Shown here one piece after another: positions 53,185 to 60,942 of a stretch of DNA of 64,000 nucleotides (position 1 is its first letter; each line of letters begins with the position of its first letter). Both the position numbers and the translations under genes were made by a program. Under the pieces are notes generated by a model that saw nothing but the letters and a program-made list of their open reading frames with translations, was not told the origin of the DNA and searched no databases. The stretch lies in the NCBI GenBank assembly GCA_050290865.1, contig JBNKIW010000006.1, positions 70,703 to 134,702 on the forward strand, in the 5' to 3' direction. This DNA comes from JARRLC01 sp050290865 (GTDB lineage Bacteria; Pseudomonadota; Alphaproteobacteria; Rhizobiales; Rhodomicrobiaceae).

Positions 53185-54218
53185 TGACGCCGATGCAAAG
53201 GGTGCTGACGGCAATCGGGCAGAAGGAGCCGGACAAGGTGCCGCTGTTTCTGCTCACGACGATGCATGGCGCCAAGGAACTGGGCCTTTCCATCCGGGAT
53301 TATTACGCGCGCGCGCGGCATGTGATCGAGGGCCAGATGCGGCTCTATGCCAAGTACCGCAGCGACTGCGTCATCCCTTTTTGCTATGCGGCGATGGAGT
53401 TCGAGGCTTTCGGCGGTGAAACCGTCTTCATCGGCGACGGGCCGCCCAATTCGGGGACGCCCGTCATCAGCCAGCCTGAAGACATCGACCGCCTCGAACC
53501 GCCGAAGCTGGCGGAGGCCGCCGGTCTCACCCGCGTATTGGAGATCATCCGGGGCTTGAAGGAGCGGCTCGGCGATACGGTGCCCATCATCGGCGTGGCG
53601 ATCTCGCCATTCTCGCTGCCGGTCATGCAGATGGGGTTCGAGCACTATATCGAGCTGATTTACGGCGACGAGGCGCGTTTCAGCCGGCTGATGGCGGTCA
53701 ACCAGGCGTTCTGCGTGGAATGGGCGAATGCCCAGCTCGCCGCGGGCGCAACGGCGATCTGCTATTACGATCCTGTCTCCTCGTCCACCATCGTTCCGCG
53801 TGAAGTGTATCTGAGGACCGGCCAGAAGGTGGCCATGGCGACGCTCCCCAGGATCAACGGACCGGTGGCAACGCACCTCGCCTCCGGACGCGGTCTTGAC
53901 CTGGCCGACGACATCGCCGCGACGGGGACGGCAGCCATCGGGGTCAGCGTCCAGGAAGACCTGGCCGCGTGGAAGGCCGCGGCGCGCGGACGCTTCACGC
54001 TGATCGGCAATCTGAACGGCATCGAGATGCGGCGATGGACAGCTGAGCAGGCCGAACAGGCGGTGAAGCAGGCAATCGCCAAAGCCGGACGCGGCGGTGG
54101 CTTCATCCTGGCGGACAACCATGGCGAGATTCCCTGGCAGGTGCCGGAGGCCGTCCTGCTGTCCATTCGCGACGCCGCCGACCGCTGGGGCCGCTATCCG
54201 CTGGATTGGGTGGAATAG
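53184..54218 (+). CDS. UroD-family corrinoid methyltransferase homologue lacking Zn-Cys motif
   Basis: 344 aa. UroD-like TIM barrel: MTPMQRVLTAIGQKEPDKVP, LFLLTTMHG, AMEFEAFGGETVFIGDGPP and a C-terminal ADNHGEIPWQVPE. Its place next to a corrinoid protein points to the MtaA/MtbA/CmuA methyltransferase branch, not heme synthesis. Those enzymes hold zinc with HxC plus a later Cys. Here the corresponding strand has His 231 but then Leu-Ala (THLASG), and all four Cys (62, 67, 177, 193) lie in the N-terminal half. Catalysis may differ, or the protein may act as a sensor partner. Confidence 0.85.
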   Translation: MTPMQRVLTAIGQKEPDKVPLFLLTTMHGAKELGLSIRDYYARARHVIEGQMRLYAKYRSDCVIPFCYAAMEFEAFGGETVFIGDGPPNSGTPVISQPEDIDRLEPPKLAEAAGLTRVLEIIRGLKERLGDTVPIIGVAISPFSLPVMQMGFEHYIELIYGDEARFSRLMAVNQAFCVEWANAQLAAGATAICYYDPVSSSTIVPREVYLRTGQKVAMATLPRINGPVATHLASGRGLDLADDIAATGTAAIGVSVQEDLAAWKAAARGRFTLIGNLNGIEMRRWTAEQAEQAVKQAIAKAGRGGGFILADNHGEIPWQVPEAVLLSIRDAADRWGRYPLDWVE

Positions 54219-54222
54219 CCCC

Positions 54223-55935
54223 ATGGTTGGAAAGCTCTGCTTCCTTTGCTGTCCGCATGTCTTTGCCGAGATCGCCGCCGTGGCGGCCGCCGAGGACTGG
54301 ACCGACGTCGCCGTTACGGCTGTCCCCGGCCCGGGCTCCGACCGGCCGTCGAACTGGGCCGGACTGCGGCCGCTGGCGGGCGACGGCTGCTCGCAGGTCC
54401 TCATTCTGGGGTGCAGTTGTCTCGATCACCTCGGCGCGGCGCCCGCAGAGTGGCCATGGGTGAAACTACCGCCGCAGGAGCCGCCTGGCCACAAGGCGAC
54501 GGAAGAAACGCTTTGCAGCTGCCTCCGCGAGACGGCTACGCGGCTGGTCGCCGAGTGGCGGCTGGCAGAAGAACGCCAGCGGGCGAGAGAGCGCGAACAG
54601 GACCGCAACCGCGAGCGTGCGGACCATAAATGCGCCATGGATTTTCTCGGGCGGCTGCCGCTCCTCAACGATGAGCAGGAAACCATCGGCGCCATCGAAG
54701 AGATGTTCCACATGCTGTTCGCGCCCCAGGAGTTCTGCTATCTGCGCTTCGAGAACGGCTTACCGAGATTGCAAAGACGTCCGGGCCACCGCGATATGCC
54801 GCCGCCCCCCGGCCTGATGCGGCAGATCCAGTCCTTGCGCGGCGACTGGGCATGGACCGAATCGCAGACGGGCTTCATCCTGCGCATCGCCAGGGCGGGA
54901 GAGCCTCTGGGCGTCATCGCCGTCGATCACTTTGCTTTCCCGGAGTACCGCAACCACTACCTCGATCTCGCGCGGTCCATTGCCGGTGTCGCCGGGCTGG
55001 CCATCGACAATGCGCGCACCTACCGGCGAATGACGGAAACCGAGGAGGCGCTGCGCAAGAGCGAGCACAGCCTGAAGATGGCCCAGGCCATGGCTCACCT
55101 CGGGCACTGGGAACTGGATGTGGACACGAAGGCAATCTGGTGGTCGGACGAAACCTACCGGCTCCTGGGTTGCGACCCGCAGCATCTCGCCCCCAGCTAC
55201 GACACATTCATTCAAACGGTCCACCCCGACGACCGGAAGGATGTGGCCGAACATATCGGCGCGGCGCCCACGGGGAACCACTTCGATATCAGCTTCAGAG
55301 TTGTCCTGCCCGGCGGCGACGTGCGTTTTCTGCACAGCATGGGCGAGGTGGTCCTGCTGGGCACGGACGCCCGGCCGAAACTGCTGGGAACCATCCAGGA
55401 CATCACCTCCCACAAGGAGTTGCAGTGTGAACTGGAACGCGAGGCCCGCACGGACCCACTGACCGGCTGCGCCAACCGGCGGTGCTTTCTGGAACTGGCC
55501 GCACGCGAACTCGCGCGGGCGCAACGCCACGATAAGCCACTGGCCGTGCTGATGGTCGATCTGGACCATTTCAAAGGCATCAATGACCGCCACGGGCACC
55601 AGATGGGCGACGTTGCGCTGCAGCAACTGGTGCAGGTGTGCCAGGCAACGCTGCGCGAGGAGGACACGATTGGCCGCTTAGGGGGAGAGGAGTTCGGGAT
55701 CCTGCTGCCCGAGACCGGGCGCGCATTGGCCTTGGAAGTCGCCGAACGCCTGCGGCAGGCCGTGGCTCAAATCGAATTGCCCATGCCGGGGAAGCGGCCG
55801 CTCCGTTTCACGGCCTCCATCGGAGTGGCTACGCTCGCGCGGGAGGATACCGGCATCGGCGCGATCCTCAGCCGTGCCGACCGGGCACTCTATGAGGCCA
55901 AGAGCACCGGACGCAACCGCGCGGTTGCCGCTTGA
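54223..55935 (+). CDS. Cys-rich / GAF / PAS / GGDEF diguanylate cyclase
   Basis: 570 aa from the ATG at 54223, 4 nt past the UroD-family stop. Residues 1-105 form an unrecognised domain with eight Cys in close sets: C6, C9, C10; C56, C64, C66; C98, C100. A charged coiled coil follows (about 105-135). A GAF-like domain (about 140-265), a PAS domain (about 285-400, HLGHWELDVDTKAIWWSDET) and a GGDEF domain end the chain. The active site is GGEEF with an RxxD inhibitory site (REED) five residues upstream, so it should make c-di-GMP. Operon context suggests the Cys domain reads out cobalt, zinc or methyl state of the neighbours. Confidence 0.9.
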   Translation: MVGKLCFLCCPHVFAEIAAVAAAEDWTDVAVTAVPGPGSDRPSNWAGLRPLAGDGCSQVLILGCSCLDHLGAAPAEWPWVKLPPQEPPGHKATEETLCSCLRETATRLVAEWRLAEERQRAREREQDRNRERADHKCAMDFLGRLPLLNDEQETIGAIEEMFHMLFAPQEFCYLRFENGLPRLQRRPGHRDMPPPPGLMRQIQSLRGDWAWTESQTGFILRIARAGEPLGVIAVDHFAFPEYRNHYLDLARSIAGVAGLAIDNARTYRRMTETEEALRKSEHSLKMAQAMAHLGHWELDVDTKAIWWSDETYRLLGCDPQHLAPSYDTFIQTVHPDDRKDVAEHIGAAPTGNHFDISFRVVLPGGDVRFLHSMGEVVLLGTDARPKLLGTIQDITSHKELQCELEREARTDPLTGCANRRCFLELAARELARAQRHDKPLAVLMVDLDHFKGINDRHGHQMGDVALQQLVQVCQATLREEDTIGRLGGEEFGILLPETGRALALEVAERLRQAVAQIELPMPGKRPLRFTASIGVATLAREDTGIGAILSRADRALYEAKSTGRNRAVAA

Positions 55936-55947
55936 ACCGCCCCGCCA

Positions 55948-57948
55948 TCACCGCGCCCGCCTTTTCCCGGACGAGTTGCCTGGCCGCCGGTTCTGCCGCC
56001 GTTCCGCTTGTGCGCCTCTCCCCTCCGCGGGCACGAGCTGATGTTTCCCTGGACCGATTAAATCCGCGCGTCCCATGCGCCTGAGCGCCTCGCGCAACAC
56101 AGGCCAGTTGTCCCAATCGTGGTAGCGCAGGAACGCCTTGTGAAGACGGCGCTGGCGCAGCCCCCTGGCCGTCGCCACGCCCTCGACGCTGCCTCGCCGC
56201 ACAGGCTTCAGCGGGCTGATACCGGTATGATGCATCGCCGCCGAAAGCGACATCGGTGACGGCAGGAACGTCTGCACCTGATCGGGCCGGCAGCGGTTGC
56301 GCTTCAGCCAGAGCGCGAGGTTCAGCATGTCCTGATCCGTGGTCCCGGGATGAGCGGCGATGAAATAGGGGATAAGATAATAGTCCTTGCCGGCGGCGCG
56401 CGCAGCCTCGTCGAACAGCGCCTTGAATCGGTCATAAGCGCCGATACCCGGTTTCATCATCTTCGACAGGGGCCCGTCCTCGGTGTGCTCCGGCGCGATC
56501 TTCAGATATCCGCCCACATGGTGGGTGACGAGTTCGCGAACATAGGCCGGGCTCTTCACCGCGAGATCGTAGCGCACCCCGGAGGCAACCATCACCCGTT
56601 TGACGCCGGGTACCGCGCGGGCTCGGCGATAGAGTGCGATGAGCGCATCGTGGCTGGTATCGAGGTTCTTGCAGATCGTGGGATAGACGCAGGAGGGCCG
56701 CCTGCACAGCGCCTCCGCGCGGGCGTCCATGCAGGCCATGCGGTACATGTTGGCTGTCGGCCCGCCGATGTCGGAAATGACGCCGGTGAACCCGGCGGTC
56801 TTGTCGCGCACGGCCTCGATTTCCCGGATGATCGAGCCCTCCGACCGGCTCTGAATGGCGCGGCCTTCATGTTCGGTGATCGAACAGAACGAGCAACCGC
56901 CGAAGCAGCCGCGCATGATCGTCACCGAAAAGCGGATCATCTCCCACGCGGGGATCCGGACGCCGCCGTAGGCCGGGTGCGGCGCGCGGGCGTAAGGCAG
57001 GCCGTAAATCGCGTCCATCTCCGGCGTCGTCAATGGCAGCGGCGGCGGCGTCAGCCACAATTCGCGATCGCCGTGACGCTGGACCAGCGGCCGGGCATTG
57101 TGCGGGTTGGTCTCGCGATGCGCGATGCGGGAGGCCCGGGCATAGGCGAGCGGATCCGCGGCCACAGTCTCGAAAGAGGGGATGCGCACCACGGACTGCG
57201 CGCCGCGATCCATGTTTCGCAGCCCGTCCTCACCCGCATCCAAATCGTCGCCGCGAACCTCGGTCCAGTTATCCGGCACCGTCTTCTTGAACAACGCAAG
57301 CCCACGGATATCGTCGAGGCCAGCCGCCGCTTCACCGCGGGCGAGCCGGTGCGCCACCTCGACAACCGCCCGCTCCGCATTGCCGTAAAGTAGTACGTCC
57401 GCCTTCGCATCGGCAAGTATCGAGCGGCGCACTTTGTCTGACCAATAATCGTAATGCGCGATGCGCCGCAGCGACGCCTCGATACCGCCGAGCACGATCG
57501 GAACGCCGGAGAACGTCTCGCGGCAGCGTTGCGCGTAGACGATCGTCGCGCGATCCGGCCGCCGCCCGCCCTCGCCCTTCGGCGTGTAGCTGTCGTTGTG
57601 GCGCAGCCGGCCGTCCGAGGTATAGCGGTTGACCATCGAATCCATGTTCCCGGCGGTAACGCCGAAGAACAGCGCCGGACGCCCCAGCGCCCTGAAACCT
57701 TCCGCGCTTCGCCAATCGGGCTGGGCGATGATTCCCACACGAAACCCTTGCGCCTCAAGGAGCCTGCCGATCAGCGCCATACCGAAACTCGGGTGATCAA
57801 CATAGGCGTCGCCGGTGACCAGCACCACGTCGCACGTCGTCCAGCCGAGCGCATCCATTTCGCGGCGTGACATCGGCAGGAACGGCGCGGGCCCACCGGA
57901 AGAGGCGCGATGGCGGTGACAAGAAGACGGAAAGGGCGGTTTGTCCAT
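55948..57948 (-). CDS. YgiQ-family radical SAM protein
   Basis: 666 aa from the ATG at 57948; the frame is open to 57996. The radical-SAM cluster motif is CxxxCxxC in MRGCFGGCSFCSITEHEGRA. YgiQ-typical text surrounds it: TTCDVVLVTGDAYVDHPSFG near the start, APHPAYGGVRIPAWEMIRFS, and KIAPEHTEDGPLSKMMKPG. A B12-like domain may form the N-terminal part as in this class. Function is unknown in all members. It converges with the GGDEF gene (12 nt between stops). Confidence 0.92.
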   Translation of the reverse strand: MDKPPFPSSCHRHRASSGGPAPFLPMSRREMDALGWTTCDVVLVTGDAYVDHPSFGMALIGRLLEAQGFRVGIIAQPDWRSAEGFRALGRPALFFGVTAGNMDSMVNRYTSDGRLRHNDSYTPKGEGGRRPDRATIVYAQRCRETFSGVPIVLGGIEASLRRIAHYDYWSDKVRRSILADAKADVLLYGNAERAVVEVAHRLARGEAAAGLDDIRGLALFKKTVPDNWTEVRGDDLDAGEDGLRNMDRGAQSVVRIPSFETVAADPLAYARASRIAHRETNPHNARPLVQRHGDRELWLTPPPLPLTTPEMDAIYGLPYARAPHPAYGGVRIPAWEMIRFSVTIMRGCFGGCSFCSITEHEGRAIQSRSEGSIIREIEAVRDKTAGFTGVISDIGGPTANMYRMACMDARAEALCRRPSCVYPTICKNLDTSHDALIALYRRARAVPGVKRVMVASGVRYDLAVKSPAYVRELVTHHVGGYLKIAPEHTEDGPLSKMMKPGIGAYDRFKALFDEAARAAGKDYYLIPYFIAAHPGTTDQDMLNLALWLKRNRCRPDQVQTFLPSPMSLSAAMHHTGISPLKPVRRGSVEGVATARGLRQRRLHKAFLRYHDWDNWPVLREALRRMGRADLIGPGKHQLVPAEGRGAQAERRQNRRPGNSSGKRRAR

Positions 57949-58261
57949 CGGCTGAGCAGGCTGAAGGCGGCGCGGGGCCGGGATATGCCCCCACAATCGG
58001 GCAAACCGGGGACGAAAGCAACCTGCAGTCTATGCCATGCCTTTGCGGCTGTCTGCCGAAGCATCCCGGCGCAAGCCGCACAACATTATCAACCGGTTTG
58101 CACAGCCTTTGGTTGTCAAAATACCTACAGGTGCACTCTTTAGTTGCGACCCCCGCTAAAGCACGCTAGGAGATTTCGGCATCAGTTCGGAGCGTCCGCA
58201 GCTGTTTTGGACCCGCCGGGTAGCAGCGCGCTTGAGAGCCCGCGGAAGATGTCTTGCCGAT

Positions 58262-58278
58262 TTGGCACGGTGTGCGCC
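58262..58278 (+). promoter_or_regulatory. Possible sigma-54 promoter upstream of epimerase gene
   Basis: TTGGCACGGTGTGCGCC carries the -24 GG (58264-58265) and, ten bases on, the -12 GC (58276-58277); the -24 element TGGCACG is perfect, the -12 TTGC is GCGC. It lies 34 nt before the epimerase ATG. This sits in the 57949-58310 divergent gap, which otherwise shows no gene. Tentative. Confidence 0.3.
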
Positions 58279-58310
58279 GCATATGAATTTGCTGAACGAG
58301 GAGGATACTC

Positions 58311-59357
58311 ATGAAAACTGCATTGGTTTGCGGCGCAGGTGGCTTCATTGGTTCCCACCTTGTCAAGCACCTGAAAAGAGAAGCTTATTGGGTGCGCGGA
58401 GTCGATCTGAAGTTTCCGGAATTTGCCGGCACCGAGGCAGACGACTTCGTCATCGCCGACCTCCGCGACGCAGCGAATTGCCGGGATCTGGTGGACCGCC
58501 GTTTCGACGAAGTGTATCAGCTGGCGGCCGACATGGGCGGAGCGGGCTATGTCTTCACTGGCGAACACGATGCGGACATCATGCACAACTCCGCGTCGGT
58601 AAACCTGAACGTTCTTGAGTTCTGCCGCAAGCGCAATGTAAAGCGCATTTTTTATTCTTCGTCGGCATGTATATATCCTGAGCACAATCAAAAAGACCCC
58701 AACGCCCCTATTACGCGCGAAGACAGCGCCTATCCGGCATGCCCGGACAGCGAATATGGCTGGGAAAAATTGTTCAGCGAGCGCCTGTACTTCGCCTATG
58801 CAAGAAACTACGGCATGGAAGTGCGGGTGGCACGCTACCACAATATTTTCGGTGCGGAAGGCGCCTGGAATAACGGCCGCGAAAAGGCACCAGCCGCCAT
58901 ATGCAGGAAGGTAGCGGAGGCAGACGAGGGGGGCGCCATCGAGATTTGGGGCGATGGGCAGCAAACGCGGTCGTTCCTTCACGTTGATGAGTGCCTGGAG
59001 GCGACGACGCGGCTGACACGATCGGATTTCGCCGGACCGGTGAATATCGGCTCCGAGGAGATGGTTTCAATCAACCAACTGGCTGGCATCGTTATGAAGG
59101 TCGCCAGCAAGGAACTCACAATCACAAACGTTCCTGGCCCGCTCGGCGTCCGCGGTAGGAATTCTCACAACGAGCTGATCGGAAGGATGCTCGGCTGGAA
59201 GCCTTCCGAAACCCTCTCTCAATCCATCGAAAAAACATACCCTTGGGTCGCCGAGCAGGTCGAGTTGACGCGCGCACGGAGGCAGAGGCCCACCAAAGCG
59301 GCGGCAGCGGCCACCCATTTCCAACCAAGCGCTGAGTGTGCGGCGGGCGCTGCCTGA
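58311..59357 (+). CDS. NAD-dependent epimerase (GDP-mannose 3,5-epimerase-like)
   Basis: 348 aa, ATG at 58311 with GAGGAGG upstream. SDR fold: GAGGFIGSHLVKHLKRE (NAD), SSSACIYPEHNQKDPN and YGWEK (Tyr and Lys). The segments RYHNIFGAEGAWNNGREKAP and WGDGQQTRSFLHVDECLEA plus GPVNIGSEEMVSINQLA follow the plant GDP-mannose 3,5-epimerase closely, as I recall that sequence. It would make GDP-L-galactose or a related sugar for the polysaccharide genes that follow. It begins a run of three same-strand genes. Confidence 0.9.
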   Translation: MKTALVCGAGGFIGSHLVKHLKREAYWVRGVDLKFPEFAGTEADDFVIADLRDAANCRDLVDRRFDEVYQLAADMGGAGYVFTGEHDADIMHNSASVNLNVLEFCRKRNVKRIFYSSSACIYPEHNQKDPNAPITREDSAYPACPDSEYGWEKLFSERLYFAYARNYGMEVRVARYHNIFGAEGAWNNGREKAPAAICRKVAEADEGGAIEIWGDGQQTRSFLHVDECLEATTRLTRSDFAGPVNIGSEEMVSINQLAGIVMKVASKELTITNVPGPLGVRGRNSHNELIGRMLGWKPSETLSQSIEKTYPWVAEQVELTRARRQRPTKAAAAATHFQPSAECAAGAA

Positions 59358-59402
59358 AGCAACTCTCGTTTCACGATCAATGGGCAGGGAGAGGCAACTG
59401 CC

Positions 59403-60830
59403 GTGGCTACAATCCAGCAACGGGAACGAGCGATGAGAAACGTCAACAGTGAGACGCCAGTCAAATACCGCCTTTCTGTGGTGGGGCTTGGGAAGCTTGG
59501 AACGCCCATGGCTGCTGTTTTTGCAGCGAAGGGCTTCGAGGTTATTGGCGTGGACTTGAATGCAGAGGCCGTCGAAGCGATCAATGCCGGACAAGCCCCG
59601 GTGCAGGAACCCCGTCTGCAAGAGCTCATAACCGAAAACCGGGCACGCCTGCGGGCGACCGCAAGTTTTCAGGACGCTATCCTCAATTCGGATGTCACTT
59701 TCATCATTGTGCCCACTCCAAGCGGACCGGACGGTGCGTTCACAAACAGGTATGTCGTTCAGGCCATAGAACGGATAGGCGAAGCGCTGTCCCAGAAGGC
59801 CGGATACCACGTTGTCGTGGTCAGTAGCACGATGATGCCGGGGTCTACGCAGGACGAAATCCGTCCTGCCCTGGAGCAAGCTTCCGGGCGCACAGTGGGT
59901 GCGGATTTGGGCCTTTGCTACAATCCGGAGTTCATCGCGCTTGGCTCGGTCGTCAGCGACCTGCTTCACCCGGACTTGGTTCTCATCGGTGAGTCAGACC
60001 ATCGGGCTGGTGAAGTTCTTGAAGCCATCTATCGGCGCTCGACTGATAGCGATCCGGAAATACGGCGCATGAACTGGGTCAACGCTGAATTGACGAAAAT
60101 ATCTGTGAACACCTACGTTACGACAAAAATCTCCTATGCCAATATGATTGCGGACATGTGCGATCACCTTGCAGGCGCCGATGTCGACGTCGTTACGCAA
60201 GCAGTAGGCGCGGATAGCAGGATCGGACGCAAATACTTGCGGGGCGCGGTGGGATACGGCGGCCCATGTTTCCCGCGTGACAATCGCGCATTCACCATGC
60301 TCGGCCGGCGCCACGGGGTGAATTGCGCTCTCGCCGAGGCAACGGACAACATCAACAACTATCAGATTGAACGCTTGTCCACTGCCGTGTTGAAGCACGC
60401 CCCTTCCGACGGAACCATCGCTATTCTTGGGATGTCCTATAAACCTTACACTCACGTCATCGAAGAAAGCCAGGGGGTCGCGTTGGCAAAACAACTAGCA
60501 GCAGCTGGGCGCAATGTCGTCATAGCTGATCCTCTCGCGATAGGACCCGCGAAAGCGGTCCTCGGGCAGCTCGTTCAGGCTGCCGGTTCGGTGCACGAAG
60601 CCGTGGCCAACGCGGATGTCGTTGTCATCACGACCCCGTGGAAAGAGTTCAGAACGATTGAGAGAGAATTATCTTCGGGCTCGGGAAGACGCCTCACCGT
60701 CGTTGATCCCTGGCGCTTGATTGACGCCCTGCCACTCAGTGACACCGTGCGGGTCATCCGCCCTGGACACGGGGAGGACGGGGATGGCTCCGCTGATGCA
60801 GATACCGAAGTGGGGCAGATCTGCGCGTAG
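59403..60830 (+). CDS. UDP-glucose/GDP-mannose dehydrogenase family
   Basis: 475 aa from a GTG at 59403 (GGGAGAGG upstream); an ATG at 59433 is an alternative. NAD site VVGLGKLGTPMAAVFAAKG; the catalytic Cys lies in GYGGPCFPRDNRAF, with Lys in LTKISVNTYVTTK. It oxidises a UDP- or GDP-hexose to a uronate in two NAD+ steps; which sugar is not decided by sequence. It lies 45 nt behind the epimerase gene. Confidence 0.92.
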   Translation: MATIQQRERAMRNVNSETPVKYRLSVVGLGKLGTPMAAVFAAKGFEVIGVDLNAEAVEAINAGQAPVQEPRLQELITENRARLRATASFQDAILNSDVTFIIVPTPSGPDGAFTNRYVVQAIERIGEALSQKAGYHVVVVSSTMMPGSTQDEIRPALEQASGRTVGADLGLCYNPEFIALGSVVSDLLHPDLVLIGESDHRAGEVLEAIYRRSTDSDPEIRRMNWVNAELTKISVNTYVTTKISYANMIADMCDHLAGADVDVVTQAVGADSRIGRKYLRGAVGYGGPCFPRDNRAFTMLGRRHGVNCALAEATDNINNYQIERLSTAVLKHAPSDGTIAILGMSYKPYTHVIEESQGVALAKQLAAAGRNVVIADPLAIGPAKAVLGQLVQAAGSVHEAVANADVVVITTPWKEFRTIERELSSGSGRRLTVVDPWRLIDALPLSDTVRVIRPGHGEDGDGSADADTEVGQICA

Positions 60831-60942
60831 CGAACTGACTGAAGTGAATTCCCTGATCATTCCGGGCGCGAGTGGGCCGTTGGTTGGCCTGCTATCGCTC
60901 GTATGTCCAACCGTCTAGCACGTTCGAAATGATGCCAAGCCA

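Noticed and set aside
53184..54218. Uroporphyrinogen decarboxylase of heme synthesis (hemE)
   Set aside because: The gene is coupled to a corrinoid protein and lacks the usual heme-gene neighbours; the family is shared by methyltransferases.
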